Source: Dyadobacter subterraneus (lineage in GTDB: Bacteria; Bacteroidota; Bacteroidia; Cytophagales; Spirosomataceae). Taken from it: DNA of 64,000 nucleotides. Positions 37,102 to 45,269 of this stretch are shown here, piece after piece. The notes beneath the pieces are model-generated. The model did no database searches and was not told where the DNA came from. It worked only from the letters and a program-made list of their open reading frames with translations. The position numbers were made by a program, and so were the translations under genes. Location of the stretch: the NCBI RefSeq assembly GCF_015221875.1, contig NZ_JACYGY010000001.1, forward strand, positions 4,566,501-4,630,500. Direction: 5' to 3'. Every line of letters starts with the position of its first letter. Within the stretch, counting starts at the first letter, position 1.

Positions 37102-37173
37102 ATGAACGGACTAATGAACAGCGACAATTCAAACAAATCAGAAATATTTCAGATTTTGATTTTCTTGTCCTAG
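37102..37173 (+). CDS. Possible 23-codon leader peptide or gene remnant
   Basis: An ATG 26 bp after the copy-1 TTTGTAT element opens a frame MNGLMNSDNSNKSEIFQILI... of 23 residues. Its TAG stop lies inside the copy-2 regulatory box. Position relative to the promoter matches that of the two real genes with this promoter. It is either a translated small protein or leader, or what is left after a gene between two copies of the promoter was deleted. No homologue is recognised. Confidence 0.3.
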   Translation: MNGLMNSDNSNKSEIFQILIFLS

Positions 37174-37211
37174 TTCAATGCCTGCCGCTCACGGAATAAC
37201 GAAATTTGTAT
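37164..37211 (+). promoter_or_regulatory. FNR-like box + promoter element of the pirin gene, copy 2
   Basis: CTTGTCCTAGTTCAATG at 37164-37180, containing the near-palindrome TTG-NN-CTAG-NN-CAA, is followed 41 bp from its start by TTTGTAT (37205-37211) and the pirin start 28 bp beyond. Same spacing as copies 1 and 3. Confidence 0.75.
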
Positions 37212-37238
37212 CATTAAATCGGTAAACGACTATAAATT

Positions 37239-38114
37239 ATGGAAAGAAAAGATTTTATCCGTAAAGGCCTGATGGGAACCGGAATGTTCGTGGCATCAGC
37301 TTCGGTTGGAAATGTTATCAAAAACGATATTGACGAATTAAAAGAACTGGACGTGATTGGTTTCAATCATTTGCCAAATACAGAATCGAAAGTGAAAGCA
37401 AATACAGTACTTCATAAAGCAGATACCCGCGGACATGCAAACCACGGCTGGCTGGACAGTCACCACAGTTTCAGCTTTGCCAATTATTACAATCCGGACC
37501 GCATGCATTTTGGCGTGCTGCGTGTTTTGAACGATGACCGTGTTGATGGAGGAAAAGGCTTCGGCAGACATCCGCATGATAACATGGAAATCATTTCAAT
37601 TCCTTTGGAAGGTGATTTGGAACATAAAGACAGTATGGATAATGTGGCTGTGATCAAACATGGCGACATCCAGGCGATGAGCGCCGGAACCGGAATTTTC
37701 CATAGCGAATACAACAAAAATGAAGATCAGGACGCCAAATTTTTACAAATCTGGCTGTTCCCGAAAACTAAAAATGTAACGCCAAGATATGATCAGCTGA
37801 CACTGAATGTGGAAGACAGACATAACAATTTACAGCAGGTTTTATCCCCAAATCCTGACGATGCCGGTGTTTGGATCAATCAGGATGCCTGGTTTCATAT
37901 GGGCAAGTTTGATAAAGATTTCAGCATAGAATACAAATTGAAAAATCCGGCAAACGGCGTCTATGCATTTGTATTAAAAGGTGATATCACCATCGAAGAC
38001 CATGAGTTAAATCAACGCGATGGACTTGGAATCTGGGACACAAACAGCATTTCAATTAAAGCAAATACGCAGGATGCCGAGGTGCTTTTGATGGAAGTTC
38101 CAATGTCGGTTTAG
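37239..38114 (+). CDS. Pirin-family protein with export-like leader
   Basis: 291 residues. The pirin cupin (from about residue 60) shows HSFSFANYY, the metal motif RHPHDNMEI and HSE in IFHSEYN; YhaK/YhhW-type pirins of this kind can have quercetinase activity. Unusually the first 25 residues, ERKDFIRKGLMGTGMFVAS, look like a Tat-type leader with Arg-Lys instead of Arg-Arg. It is the first gene after the copy-2 FNR-like promoter and is followed by nitroreductase, the 111-residue protein, dioxygenase and hydrolase genes, a set typical of electrophile/quinone detoxification. Confidence 0.88.
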   Translation: MERKDFIRKGLMGTGMFVASASVGNVIKNDIDELKELDVIGFNHLPNTESKVKANTVLHKADTRGHANHGWLDSHHSFSFANYYNPDRMHFGVLRVLNDDRVDGGKGFGRHPHDNMEIISIPLEGDLEHKDSMDNVAVIKHGDIQAMSAGTGIFHSEYNKNEDQDAKFLQIWLFPKTKNVTPRYDQLTLNVEDRHNNLQQVLSPNPDDAGVWINQDAWFHMGKFDKDFSIEYKLKNPANGVYAFVLKGDITIEDHELNQRDGLGIWDTNSISIKANTQDAEVLLMEVPMSV

Positions 38115-38282
38115 CTTTTAGCATTTGGCTATTAGCTAAATTGCCCGATTCCAAGATTTGGTTATTTCCAAAAGACTAAGTGCTAACAACTGATATTCAA
38201 CATAATAAAAAAATAATTTAATTCGTCCGAAAGGCCGGAAGTACCAACTAACCGCTAACGCCTAAAAGCTAGTAGCCAAACA

Positions 38283-38861
38283 ATGAGTCATATTAAAATT
38301 GCAAACACAGAGCACGATGTGCTTGATTTGATTAAAAACAGATGGAGTCCACGTTCTTTTTCAGATAAGGTAATTCCTGAGAACGATTTACATACAATTC
38401 TTGAAGCGGCCGGATGGGCTGCCAGTGCAAATAATGAACAGCCTTGGCAGTATTATTACGCTTCAAAAGGCCATGATGGATTTGTACAAATCACAGAAAG
38501 TCTAGCAGGTGGAAACAAGCCTTGGGCGCAACATGCCGATGTATTAATTGTGTCTGTTGCCAGAAAAACTTTTGAAGCAAACCAGTCAGAAAACGGTGCT
38601 GCAATGCACGATCTGGGCATGGCCAATGCACATTTATTATTGCAGGCATCAGCCCTGAATATTTACAGCCATATGATGGGCGGTTTTGATAAAGCAAAAA
38701 TTTCAGAAACCCTGGATTTGACAGAAAACCAATTCCCTGTTGCCATTATTGCATTGGGATATCTGGACGAAGCTGAAAAATTGGAAGAACCTTTTAAAAC
38801 CAGAGAACTTTCGCCGCGTGTTCGTAAACCGTTAAACGAGTTTGTTTTCTCTAAAAACTGA
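38283..38861 (+). CDS. Nitroreductase-family protein (MhqN-like)
   Basis: 192 residues of the FMN-dependent nitroreductase fold. Characteristic features are NRWSPRSFSDK near the start (phosphate/FMN contacts), AASANNEQPWQYYYA, and the C-terminal ALGYLDEAEKLEEPFKTRE. These enzymes reduce quinones and nitroaromatics with NAD(P)H. The combination with an MhqO-like dioxygenase and an MhqD-like hydrolase resembles the Bacillus subtilis mhq genes. The unknown gene at 38869 begins 7 bp after its stop. Confidence 0.9.
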   Translation: MSHIKIANTEHDVLDLIKNRWSPRSFSDKVIPENDLHTILEAAGWAASANNEQPWQYYYASKGHDGFVQITESLAGGNKPWAQHADVLIVSVARKTFEANQSENGAAMHDLGMANAHLLLQASALNIYSHMMGGFDKAKISETLDLTENQFPVAIIALGYLDEAEKLEEPFKTRELSPRVRKPLNEFVFSKN

Positions 38862-38868
38862 TAAGATC

Positions 38869-39204
38869 ATGGAACCTGTGAAAGTAAATATCCTGGCGAT
38901 CGGCCGGCATGAAGAAATTCTTGAAACTGTTTTGCGGATCATCAATAAAAGCAAAAACTGGACAGCCCAAGGCGCTTTAACCGATGAAAAGGCAATTGCA
39001 TTATTTGATGAACAAAAATTTGATATCGTTCTTTTATGCGGCGGTATTGAAGAAGAATGCGAAGTTGTGCTGCGTAATACTTTCATAGAAAAAAATCCTG
39101 AAATCATTATCATCCAGCATTACGGCGGAGGAAGCGGATTATTGAGTAATGAAATCATTCATGCGCTTTCAAAACGTAATAATTTACCAAATTCAAATTC
39201 CTGA
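38869..39204 (+). CDS. Hypothetical protein of the detoxification cluster
   Basis: 111 residues from ATG 38869 (MEPVKVNILAIGRHEEIL), starting 7 bp after the nitroreductase stop, so translationally linked. The pattern strand-helix (NILAIGRHEEILETVLRIIN), strand (FDIVLLCGGIEEE), then IIIIQHYGGG resembles a small Rossmann or receiver-like alpha/beta fold, but phospho-acceptor residues are not convincing. The EECE and IQHYGGG motifs are distinctive. No named family is recognised. Context makes an accessory role in electrophile stress plausible. Confidence 0.7.
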   Translation: MEPVKVNILAIGRHEEILETVLRIINKSKNWTAQGALTDEKAIALFDEQKFDIVLLCGGIEEECEVVLRNTFIEKNPEIIIIQHYGGGSGLLSNEIIHALSKRNNLPNSNS

Positions 39205-39208
39205 TTTT

Positions 39209-39256
39209 CTTGTCCTAGTTCAATGTCCAGGGCCTCAAATCTTCGGAAATTTGTAT
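39209..39256 (+). promoter_or_regulatory. FNR-like box + promoter element of the dioxygenase gene, copy 3
   Basis: CTTGTCCTAGTTCAATG (39209-39225), identical to copy 2, is followed 41 bp from its start by TTTGTAT (39250-39256). The dioxygenase ATG lies 21 bp further. An internal promoter here would let mhqO/mhqD-like genes be driven separately from the pirin-nitroreductase genes. Confidence 0.75.
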
Positions 39257-39276
39257 AACAAAAAACAAAAACAATC

Positions 39277-40212
39277 ATGGAAAATCAAATCTTAGGTCTG
39301 CATCATATCACTGCCATAGCAGGAAACGCAAAACGTAATCACGACTTTTATACCAAAGTTCTTGGCCTGAGATTAGTGAAAAAAACTGTGAATTTTGATG
39401 ATCCCGGAACATACCATTTTTATTACGGTGATGAAGTTGGATCAGCCGGTACCATCCTGACATTTTTCCCTTGGGAAGGAACAGCACAAGGCCGTACCGG
39501 AACAGGTTTGGCAACTGATATCGGATATTCAGTTCCAAAAGGAAGTCTTGATTTTTGGGCTGACCGTTTTACAGAGTTTAAAGTAAAACAAGGAAACAAA
39601 GACCAGAAATTCGGAGAGTTATATCTTCCATTTCAAGATCCTGATGGATTGAAAATCAACCTGATAGAATCAAAAAACGAAGATACCAGAAAACCATGGG
39701 AAACAGGTGATGTGAAAGCTGACGTTGCTACCAAAGGATTTCATAGCATCGTTTTGACATTAAAAAATATAAAACCGACTGCTGAGATTTTGACCGATAT
39801 TTTCGGATATAAATTATTGGAACAGGAAGGAAACCGTTACAGATTTATCACGGATGCTGTTGAAAACGCGGCCATCGTTGATCTGATCGAATCGCCAAAT
39901 GAAGAACGTGGATATAACGCCGGAGGCACGAATCACCACGTTGCTTTCCGTGTCAAAAATGATCAGGTTTTGATGGAATTCCGTGAAAAAATCGCGAGTA
40001 AAGGTTTGAATATCACGCCAAAAATTGACCGTGATTATTTCTTCTCTTTATATTTCAGAGAACCAGGTGGAGTATTATTTGAACTCGCTTCTGAAAATCC
40101 TGGATTTGCGATTGATGAAACTGTGGAAAATTTAGGAAGCAGTTTGAGATTGCCAAAACAGTATGAAAGTTCACGTGCTGAAATTGAAAAAATATTGCCA
40201 AAACTGGTTTAA
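39277..40212 (+). CDS. Ring-cleaving dioxygenase of the VOC/glyoxalase family (MhqO-like)
   Basis: 311 residues with two tandem glyoxalase/VOC modules. Metal-binding residues are visible: His in LHHITAIAG (about 9), His in NHHVAFRV (second module) and Glu in LFELASENPGF. This is the family of MhqA/MhqO hydroquinone-specific ring-cleavage enzymes, which degrade electrophilic quinols. It is transcribed from the copy-3 FNR-like promoter and followed by the MhqD-like hydrolase after a hairpin. Confidence 0.92.
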   Translation: MENQILGLHHITAIAGNAKRNHDFYTKVLGLRLVKKTVNFDDPGTYHFYYGDEVGSAGTILTFFPWEGTAQGRTGTGLATDIGYSVPKGSLDFWADRFTEFKVKQGNKDQKFGELYLPFQDPDGLKINLIESKNEDTRKPWETGDVKADVATKGFHSIVLTLKNIKPTAEILTDIFGYKLLEQEGNRYRFITDAVENAAIVDLIESPNEERGYNAGGTNHHVAFRVKNDQVLMEFREKIASKGLNITPKIDRDYFFSLYFREPGGVLFELASENPGFAIDETVENLGSSLRLPKQYESSRAEIEKILPKLV

Positions 40213-40233
40213 TCCAGAAAGTTTTTTGGAAAA

Positions 40234-40268
40234 AAAGTAAGGATCTGAGACGATCAAATCCTTACTTT
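40234..40268 (+). terminator. Hairpin between dioxygenase and hydrolase genes
   Basis: A 10-bp stem AAGTAAGGAT / ATCCTTACTT with a 13-nt loop and a weak T-tail (TTTCT) follows the dioxygenase stop. It may be a partial terminator that lowers expression of the downstream hydrolase. Confidence 0.6.
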
Positions 40269-40321
40269 CTAAAGATCCGAAATTGCAATATTTTAACAAT
40301 CAATTTAGATTCAACATTGTC

Positions 40322-40942
40322 ATGCATACCAAAAAAGTAATAACAGCCGGAAAAGCTATTGATGAAACTGATAAAGTTTTGATCATGATTCATGGCCGGG
40401 GCGGAAGCGCACAGGATATTCTATCGCTGGCTGCACATCTGAATACTAATGATTACGCGCTTCTTGCTCCCCAGGCCACCAACAATACCTGGTATCCAAC
40501 ATCATTTTTGGCTGCACCTTCCGTAAACGAGCCCTGGCTTTCTTCGGCAATTGAAGTGATTGATGAAGTTGTTGCGGACGTGGTCGCCAAAGGAATCTTG
40601 AAAGAGAATATTTTCTTCTTAGGATTTTCACAAGGTGCTTGTCTTACGCTTGAATATGTTACCCGAAATGCGACAAAATACGGTGGCGTTGCTGCTTTTA
40701 CTGGCGGACTGATAGGTGACAGAATATATTCTGAAAACTATTCAGGAGATTTTGCAGGGACGCCCATTTTCATCGGTACCAGCAATCCTGATCCGCACGT
40801 TCCGGTTTCAAGAGTTCAGGAAACGACGGCAGTTCTGGAATCAATGCATGCCGAGGTTTTTGAAAAAATATATCCTGGCATGGGACATACCATCAGCCAT
40901 GATGAAATTGAAAAGGCTAACGCTTTGATTTTCAATAAATAA
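40322..40942 (+). CDS. Alpha/beta hydrolase of the phospholipase/carboxylesterase family (MhqD-like)
   Basis: 206 residues from the ATG at 40322 (MHTKKVITAGKAI); an in-frame ATG at 40283 overlaps the terminator hairpin region and adds atypical residues. Catalytic triad of the family: Ser in GFSQGACL, Asp in NPDPHVP and His in MGHTISHDE. Oxyanion region MIHGRGGSAQD. In B. subtilis the MhqD homologue is co-regulated with quinone dioxygenases. Ends at a strong bidirectional terminator. Confidence 0.9.
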   Translation: MHTKKVITAGKAIDETDKVLIMIHGRGGSAQDILSLAAHLNTNDYALLAPQATNNTWYPTSFLAAPSVNEPWLSSAIEVIDEVVADVVAKGILKENIFFLGFSQGACLTLEYVTRNATKYGGVAAFTGGLIGDRIYSENYSGDFAGTPIFIGTSNPDPHVPVSRVQETTAVLESMHAEVFEKIYPGMGHTISHDEIEKANALIFNK

Positions 40943-40955
40943 TATTCTGAAATAT

Positions 40956-40993
40956 AAAAGCCAGCGATCAATAAAAACGATCGCTGGCTTTTT
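40956..40993. terminator. Bidirectional terminator
   Basis: AAAAGCCAGCGATC / GATCGCTGGCTTTT with a 9-nt loop lies between two convergent genes and has A- and T-runs on both sides, so it should work for both strands. Confidence 0.9.
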
Positions 40994-41023
40994 GTTGAAT
41001 GAATTTCGAAACAAATACTTCGT

Positions 41024-41920
41024 CTACTCTCTTTCACGTTTGGTATCGTCATCTGAACCCACAAAAAGCATATAACGAAGAGAAATTCCGAAAGCCAAAC
41101 CACTTCCATCTGCCTTGATTGTCGCGGTTTGAGTCTGTACTTTATTTACGTAGTAATCAAGGTCTGTCGTTAAGGAATTTCCAAATCCCCAGCGTTTTCT
41201 TGCATAAAAACTTAGATCAAATGCTTTGGCAATTTTGATCACATATTCCGCAGTAGCGTCCGCAAAGCCGGTTATTTTGGCGCTGGTCCGGGTATCGCTA
41301 CTCAAATATAGCGTATCACTGCTTACTCTCGAACGTCTCAAATATCCTTCAAACTCCATAAAATCCTTCTGTTTTCCGGAATTTGGCACAATACCCGCAC
41401 CCGCGCCAATCCAGAATGCAGAGCGGCGAACGGAAGAATTTCTTTTGCCAAACAAAATCCTGCGTTTGGCGCGTAAAGCAATGTTATTCTTATCATTATC
41501 CATCTTATATTCTAATGGATTATATCCGTTTATAATCAATGTGTTATGGATAGGTGAACGGGCGTATTCCAGTTCAAGGCCCCATTTTTCCTGATTTACC
41601 CAGCCAATGGAAGCACTGTAACCAGAGCGGCTGGCGGATTTTGTATCAACCAATCCCTGAAAGTTATTATTCAACGTGCTTTTATCGGTTCCTATAAAGC
41701 CATCGAAACCTATATACCAGCGGTTATGAACTTTCTCGGTTGTGTATTTGGCAAAAATTGCTTTTTCCCTGTTTGTTTTAAAAGTATTAACCTTAGGCGT
41801 TACAGGATCATAAAATTCTTTTACCGGAGCTGTGACCGGATTATAATAATCTTCATTGTTTTGCCCGACAACGGCGCCGGCACAAAACATAAAAAAAAGA
41901 AGGGTGTAAATTGACTTCAT
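41024..41920 (-). CDS. Exported outer-membrane beta-barrel-like protein, unknown
   Basis: 298 residues with signal peptide (MKSIYTLLFFMFCAGAVVGQ). The mature part opens with a short repeat (YYNPVTAP, FYDPVTPKV), then amphipathic strands with frequent Gly, Tyr and Trp and a final GLAFGISLRYMLF strand, as in small outer-membrane barrels. A short charged tail (DDDTKRERE) follows the last strand. No family name is recognised. Confidence 0.7.
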   Translation of the reverse strand: MKSIYTLLFFMFCAGAVVGQNNEDYYNPVTAPVKEFYDPVTPKVNTFKTNREKAIFAKYTTEKVHNRWYIGFDGFIGTDKSTLNNNFQGLVDTKSASRSGYSASIGWVNQEKWGLELEYARSPIHNTLIINGYNPLEYKMDNDKNNIALRAKRRILFGKRNSSVRRSAFWIGAGAGIVPNSGKQKDFMEFEGYLRRSRVSSDTLYLSSDTRTSAKITGFADATAEYVIKIAKAFDLSFYARKRWGFGNSLTTDLDYYVNKVQTQTATIKADGSGLAFGISLRYMLFVGSDDDTKRERE

Positions 41921-41999
41921 AAAAATTAAGTTCTGACTTCATTTAGCTTTACGCTAAGTAAGTCAGAACCGTTGCAACGCGCAAAAATATGATATTAAG

Positions 42000-44099
42000 T
42001 TATTTAACAACAGGAAAAGCTACAATTCTAACTTTAGTAAATCCATAAGGAACCAGCGTTATTTTCTCCGTTTTGTCGTCAACTTCTCCACGATAAATTC
42101 CTGTCCGGTCCGTAATTGGTTGTCGCGCCATGCCGTCAACCACTTTCCAGTTCGGAATTTTCTTACCGGAAGCTGTAATTTCAATTGGTGCATGTGCCAA
42201 ATTCCAGACAAACTTTTCGGAAACAGGTTTAACGGAAACCGTCAGATTACTTTTTGGATCTTTTACAATGCTCTCCAAAAGCCCATAGTTCCAGTCCGAT
42301 TTTGGGAAAACGCTGAAATAATCTCCTTCGACTTTGTCATTTCCTTTTTCCCATTTTTCTTCCAGTTTTAATGCGTAAACCAAAGGTCCGCGTTCAATGG
42401 TTCTCGAATTTTTACCCCAGTTTGAAGTTATCATTTCCATCGGGAATTCCAGCGTCAGCTTATCATCATTTTTCCAGATGCGGTCCAGCGTTATTACTTG
42501 TCCTCCTTTTTCTCTTTTCAATTCTTTTCCATTAAGCATCAGAACAGCTTCTTTACACCAGCCCGGAATTCTTAATTGAAGAGAAAATGCAACATCTTTT
42601 TTTGTCACAAATTCAAAATTGATTTTATCCTCAAAAGGATAAGTTGTTATTTCTTTGATAGTAATTTCAGAATTGGTTTTACCGACTTTGGCGGTAATCT
42701 CATTAGGGCTATATTCCAAAGCAGCCAAGCCATTTGCCGCAGTTCCATACCAGAGATGGCTCGCAAACTTCGTCCAACCCTGATGCATGTTTGCAAGACA
42801 GCAGGTATAACCGCTTTTCATCCCTAGTACATTACACATTTCTCTTTCAAAAGGTAAAGAAAAATCAAAAACACCCCGGCTAATTTGAACCTGATTGGCT
42901 ACCTGGAAATATTGCTTGGCGTTATAATCGTCCGTCGTCTGAGTTGGTAATGCGTTGAAAGTCATACGTTCCAGCGCATCCATATATTGAATATCACCAG
43001 TGATTCCAATGATTTCTTCGAGCGAAAACATGGCCTCGGTTATTGCACAAAGTTCGACGCCTTGGGTGGGCGCATTGCCGTGAATATCCTCATCTCCGGA
43101 AAAAATGCCCATTGGCAGTCCGTGAAGCGTCATCAGGTCATTAAAACCGGTTTTTAGCTGGGTTAGGTATTTCGGATTTTTGGTTCTTTGGTAATTTATT
43201 GATGGTGATTTCAAAGCCATCGCTACATTTACTGCGTGACGGCGCATCCAGTATTGATCATTTTGCTGGGTAGCCGCATTGATTGCCCAGTTTCTGTTAC
43301 CAAACCATTCGCTCCATTGGAAAGACTGCGTTTCGATCAGATTTGCAAGTTCAATTAAAGATTTGTCATGATTGATACTGTAAAGCCACTGCGCGATCAT
43401 AATATTATCTGCACCTCTGGATTCCGCCCATTCTGACCATTTGTTGATGGGACAGGCTTTCAAAGATTGCAACTGATATTTGAAAAACTTACTCATAAAT
43501 GGAATTACCCTTGGGTCATTCGAAGCCAGATAATACTGACGAATTACTTTGAGCATCACCATTTTTGGCCACCAATCCTCTCCTGCCGAACAATTTCCGG
43601 GTGTTATAACAGCTTTATGTTCTCGCTCTTCTTTTGTTACAGGACCAAAATATCCGGAAGGACGTTGATGGTCAATTGTCCAGTTGATGTATTGTAAAAC
43701 CTTATCCTGTACCACTTTGTCATCCAAAAGATAAGCCAGTGGCACTGCGCCATCAAGCCAGTAAGGTGTTTCCTCCCAACCATCACCTTTGCCCCCAAGC
43801 CAGCCATTATCATTTTTCACTTTGGCATAAACTTCATCCAGATGCCCCGTGGTACCATCACGCATGGTTTTCAGCTGATCAAGCAACCAACCCTTGGGTT
43901 TAATTGCATTTAAAGGAAGCTGATGATAAGGTTGGGATTCCAGAAATGAAGGAGCGGCCTGAACTTTCTGCGCATTGACCTGTCCGGGAACGGCACAAAA
44001 AGAAGTTATCAATAAGGCAAATCCTGTGATTTTTTGGGCAGAAATATGTAAAAACATAAGTATTGGTTTTTCGATATTTGTCAGAGTTCGAATTTTCAA
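42000..44099 (-). CDS. GH127-family (beta-L-arabinofuranosidase-type) glycoside hydrolase
   Basis: 699 residues with an N-terminal signal region (cleavage near VNAQ, about residue 43). The (alpha/alpha)6 core contains the family metal site: Glu349-x-Cys351 in GVELCAITE and the Cys433-Cys434 pair in SGYTCCLAN, matching Glu338/Cys340/Cys417/Cys418 of the Bifidobacterium enzyme, where the first Cys of the pair is the nucleophile. Substrate may be an L-arabinofuranoside or another pentoside. It stands alone, not in a Sus-type locus. Confidence 0.9.
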   Translation of the reverse strand: MKIRTLTNIEKPILMFLHISAQKITGFALLITSFCAVPGQVNAQKVQAAPSFLESQPYHQLPLNAIKPKGWLLDQLKTMRDGTTGHLDEVYAKVKNDNGWLGGKGDGWEETPYWLDGAVPLAYLLDDKVVQDKVLQYINWTIDHQRPSGYFGPVTKEEREHKAVITPGNCSAGEDWWPKMVMLKVIRQYYLASNDPRVIPFMSKFFKYQLQSLKACPINKWSEWAESRGADNIMIAQWLYSINHDKSLIELANLIETQSFQWSEWFGNRNWAINAATQQNDQYWMRRHAVNVAMALKSPSINYQRTKNPKYLTQLKTGFNDLMTLHGLPMGIFSGDEDIHGNAPTQGVELCAITEAMFSLEEIIGITGDIQYMDALERMTFNALPTQTTDDYNAKQYFQVANQVQISRGVFDFSLPFEREMCNVLGMKSGYTCCLANMHQGWTKFASHLWYGTAANGLAALEYSPNEITAKVGKTNSEITIKEITTYPFEDKINFEFVTKKDVAFSLQLRIPGWCKEAVLMLNGKELKREKGGQVITLDRIWKNDDKLTLEFPMEMITSNWGKNSRTIERGPLVYALKLEEKWEKGNDKVEGDYFSVFPKSDWNYGLLESIVKDPKSNLTVSVKPVSEKFVWNLAHAPIEITASGKKIPNWKVVDGMARQPITDRTGIYRGEVDDKTEKITLVPYGFTKVRIVAFPVVK

Positions 44100-44176
44100 G
44101 TTGATAAATCCGGTCTCTAAGAAAGTACCAACGACGCTGTTTTTACTAAGTTAAACTTCAAGGTCAGTTTAGCTAA

Positions 44177-45094
44177 TCAGATAATCCATTTTCTTTCTGT
44201 CGTAAATGAAATGGTTAACCACATGGTATAATTTCCTTTAATGCGCTCGTACACTTCCTGTCTGATTCTGTCCAGCTCCGCTACCTTCATTTCTGACATG
44301 GATTTTGGCAGAAGAAAATCAATTTCAACCGTGTAACTGCTTCCGGTTTTTGCAACTCTGACAACCGATTCCAGAAAACCGTATTGCGCTGTAATTTCAT
44401 CGACGTTCGTATGCATCAGATCTTCAACCTCGTCGTCAGGAGCAAATTGAAGTAATTCGCGGATATTCTTCTTGAACGTTTGGGCAGGGATTCGAAGAAA
44501 CAAAAGCGAAATGATGACGACCATCGTCGGATCAATGTAGGGAACCAGGTATTCGTATTTTGTTTTGGTAATAAAAAAAGCAAGGGACAATCCGGCCAAA
44601 ACGCCAAAACTCAAAAACGCATCCAGCTGCCATTCGGTCGATTCGATCCGGACATATTCTGAACCTAGTTTAGCAGCGTTGGATTTAAAATAAAGCCAGA
44701 GAATAAAACATCCGACAATGGAAAAAATCAGATAAGGCAATGCCAGATCCATCTCCACGATTTTACCGCCATTAATCAAATCGATAACAGATGTTGTCAG
44801 GGAATAAAGACAAAGAAAAATGATAACAGAGGTTTGAACGGTAATTGCAAATGGTTCAAATTGAGAACGGCCAAAAGGCAGATTATCGTCGTCTGGCTTT
44901 CTGATAAAGTTATTGACAAACAAAGAAACACCCGAAAGACTGATACCAATCATGGAGAAAAGCGCATCGAAAATAATCGCTTTTGAATCAACAACAATTC
45001 CAATAATAATTGCCCAAACCGTAAAAACGGAACCAAGCCAAATTGATTGTTTAATCAATTTTCTTTCCTCAATACGTTTCTTTCGGGGATTCAT
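44177..45094 (-). CDS. Cation diffusion facilitator-type transporter
   Basis: 305 residues with about six transmembrane helices and a cytoplasmic C-terminal domain (from about 205). The family core is seen in KAIIFDALFSMIGI (helix 2) and EWQLDAFLSFGVLA (helix 5). Both metal-site motifs have Asp-x3-Ser rather than the His/Asp-x3-Asp of zinc exporters, so metal specificity may differ or be weak. A REPIN-like repeat lies just upstream of the start. Confidence 0.85.
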   Translation of the reverse strand: MNPRKKRIEERKLIKQSIWLGSVFTVWAIIIGIVVDSKAIIFDALFSMIGISLSGVSLFVNNFIRKPDDDNLPFGRSQFEPFAITVQTSVIIFLCLYSLTTSVIDLINGGKIVEMDLALPYLIFSIVGCFILWLYFKSNAAKLGSEYVRIESTEWQLDAFLSFGVLAGLSLAFFITKTKYEYLVPYIDPTMVVIISLLFLRIPAQTFKKNIRELLQFAPDDEVEDLMHTNVDEITAQYGFLESVVRVAKTGSSYTVEIDFLLPKSMSEMKVAELDRIRQEVYERIKGNYTMWLTISFTTERKWII

Positions 45095-45161
45095 AAATTT
45101 CAGATATTAACTACCTGCACAATTTCAACGTGTTGTTTAACAATTACTTATTGCCTCATTT

Positions 45162-45255
45162 CCATGGTCTGTGTCCTCACAGACCTCTTCGACGAACTAT
45201 CTACTAATATCAAATCAGTTTGAAAACAACAGGTCTGAGAAGACACAGACCACGG
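45162..45255. repeat. REPIN-like inverted repeat (copy 2)
   Basis: A 94-bp element bounded by CCATGGTCTGTGTCCTCA and a matching inverted arm ending ACACAGACCACGG. Each arm contains its own short palindrome GTCTGTG-N4-CACAGAC or a close variant, so the element is an inverted pair of REP-like hairpins. It lies between two minus-strand genes. Confidence 0.75.
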
Positions 45256-45269
45256 TGAAAATTTAACAA

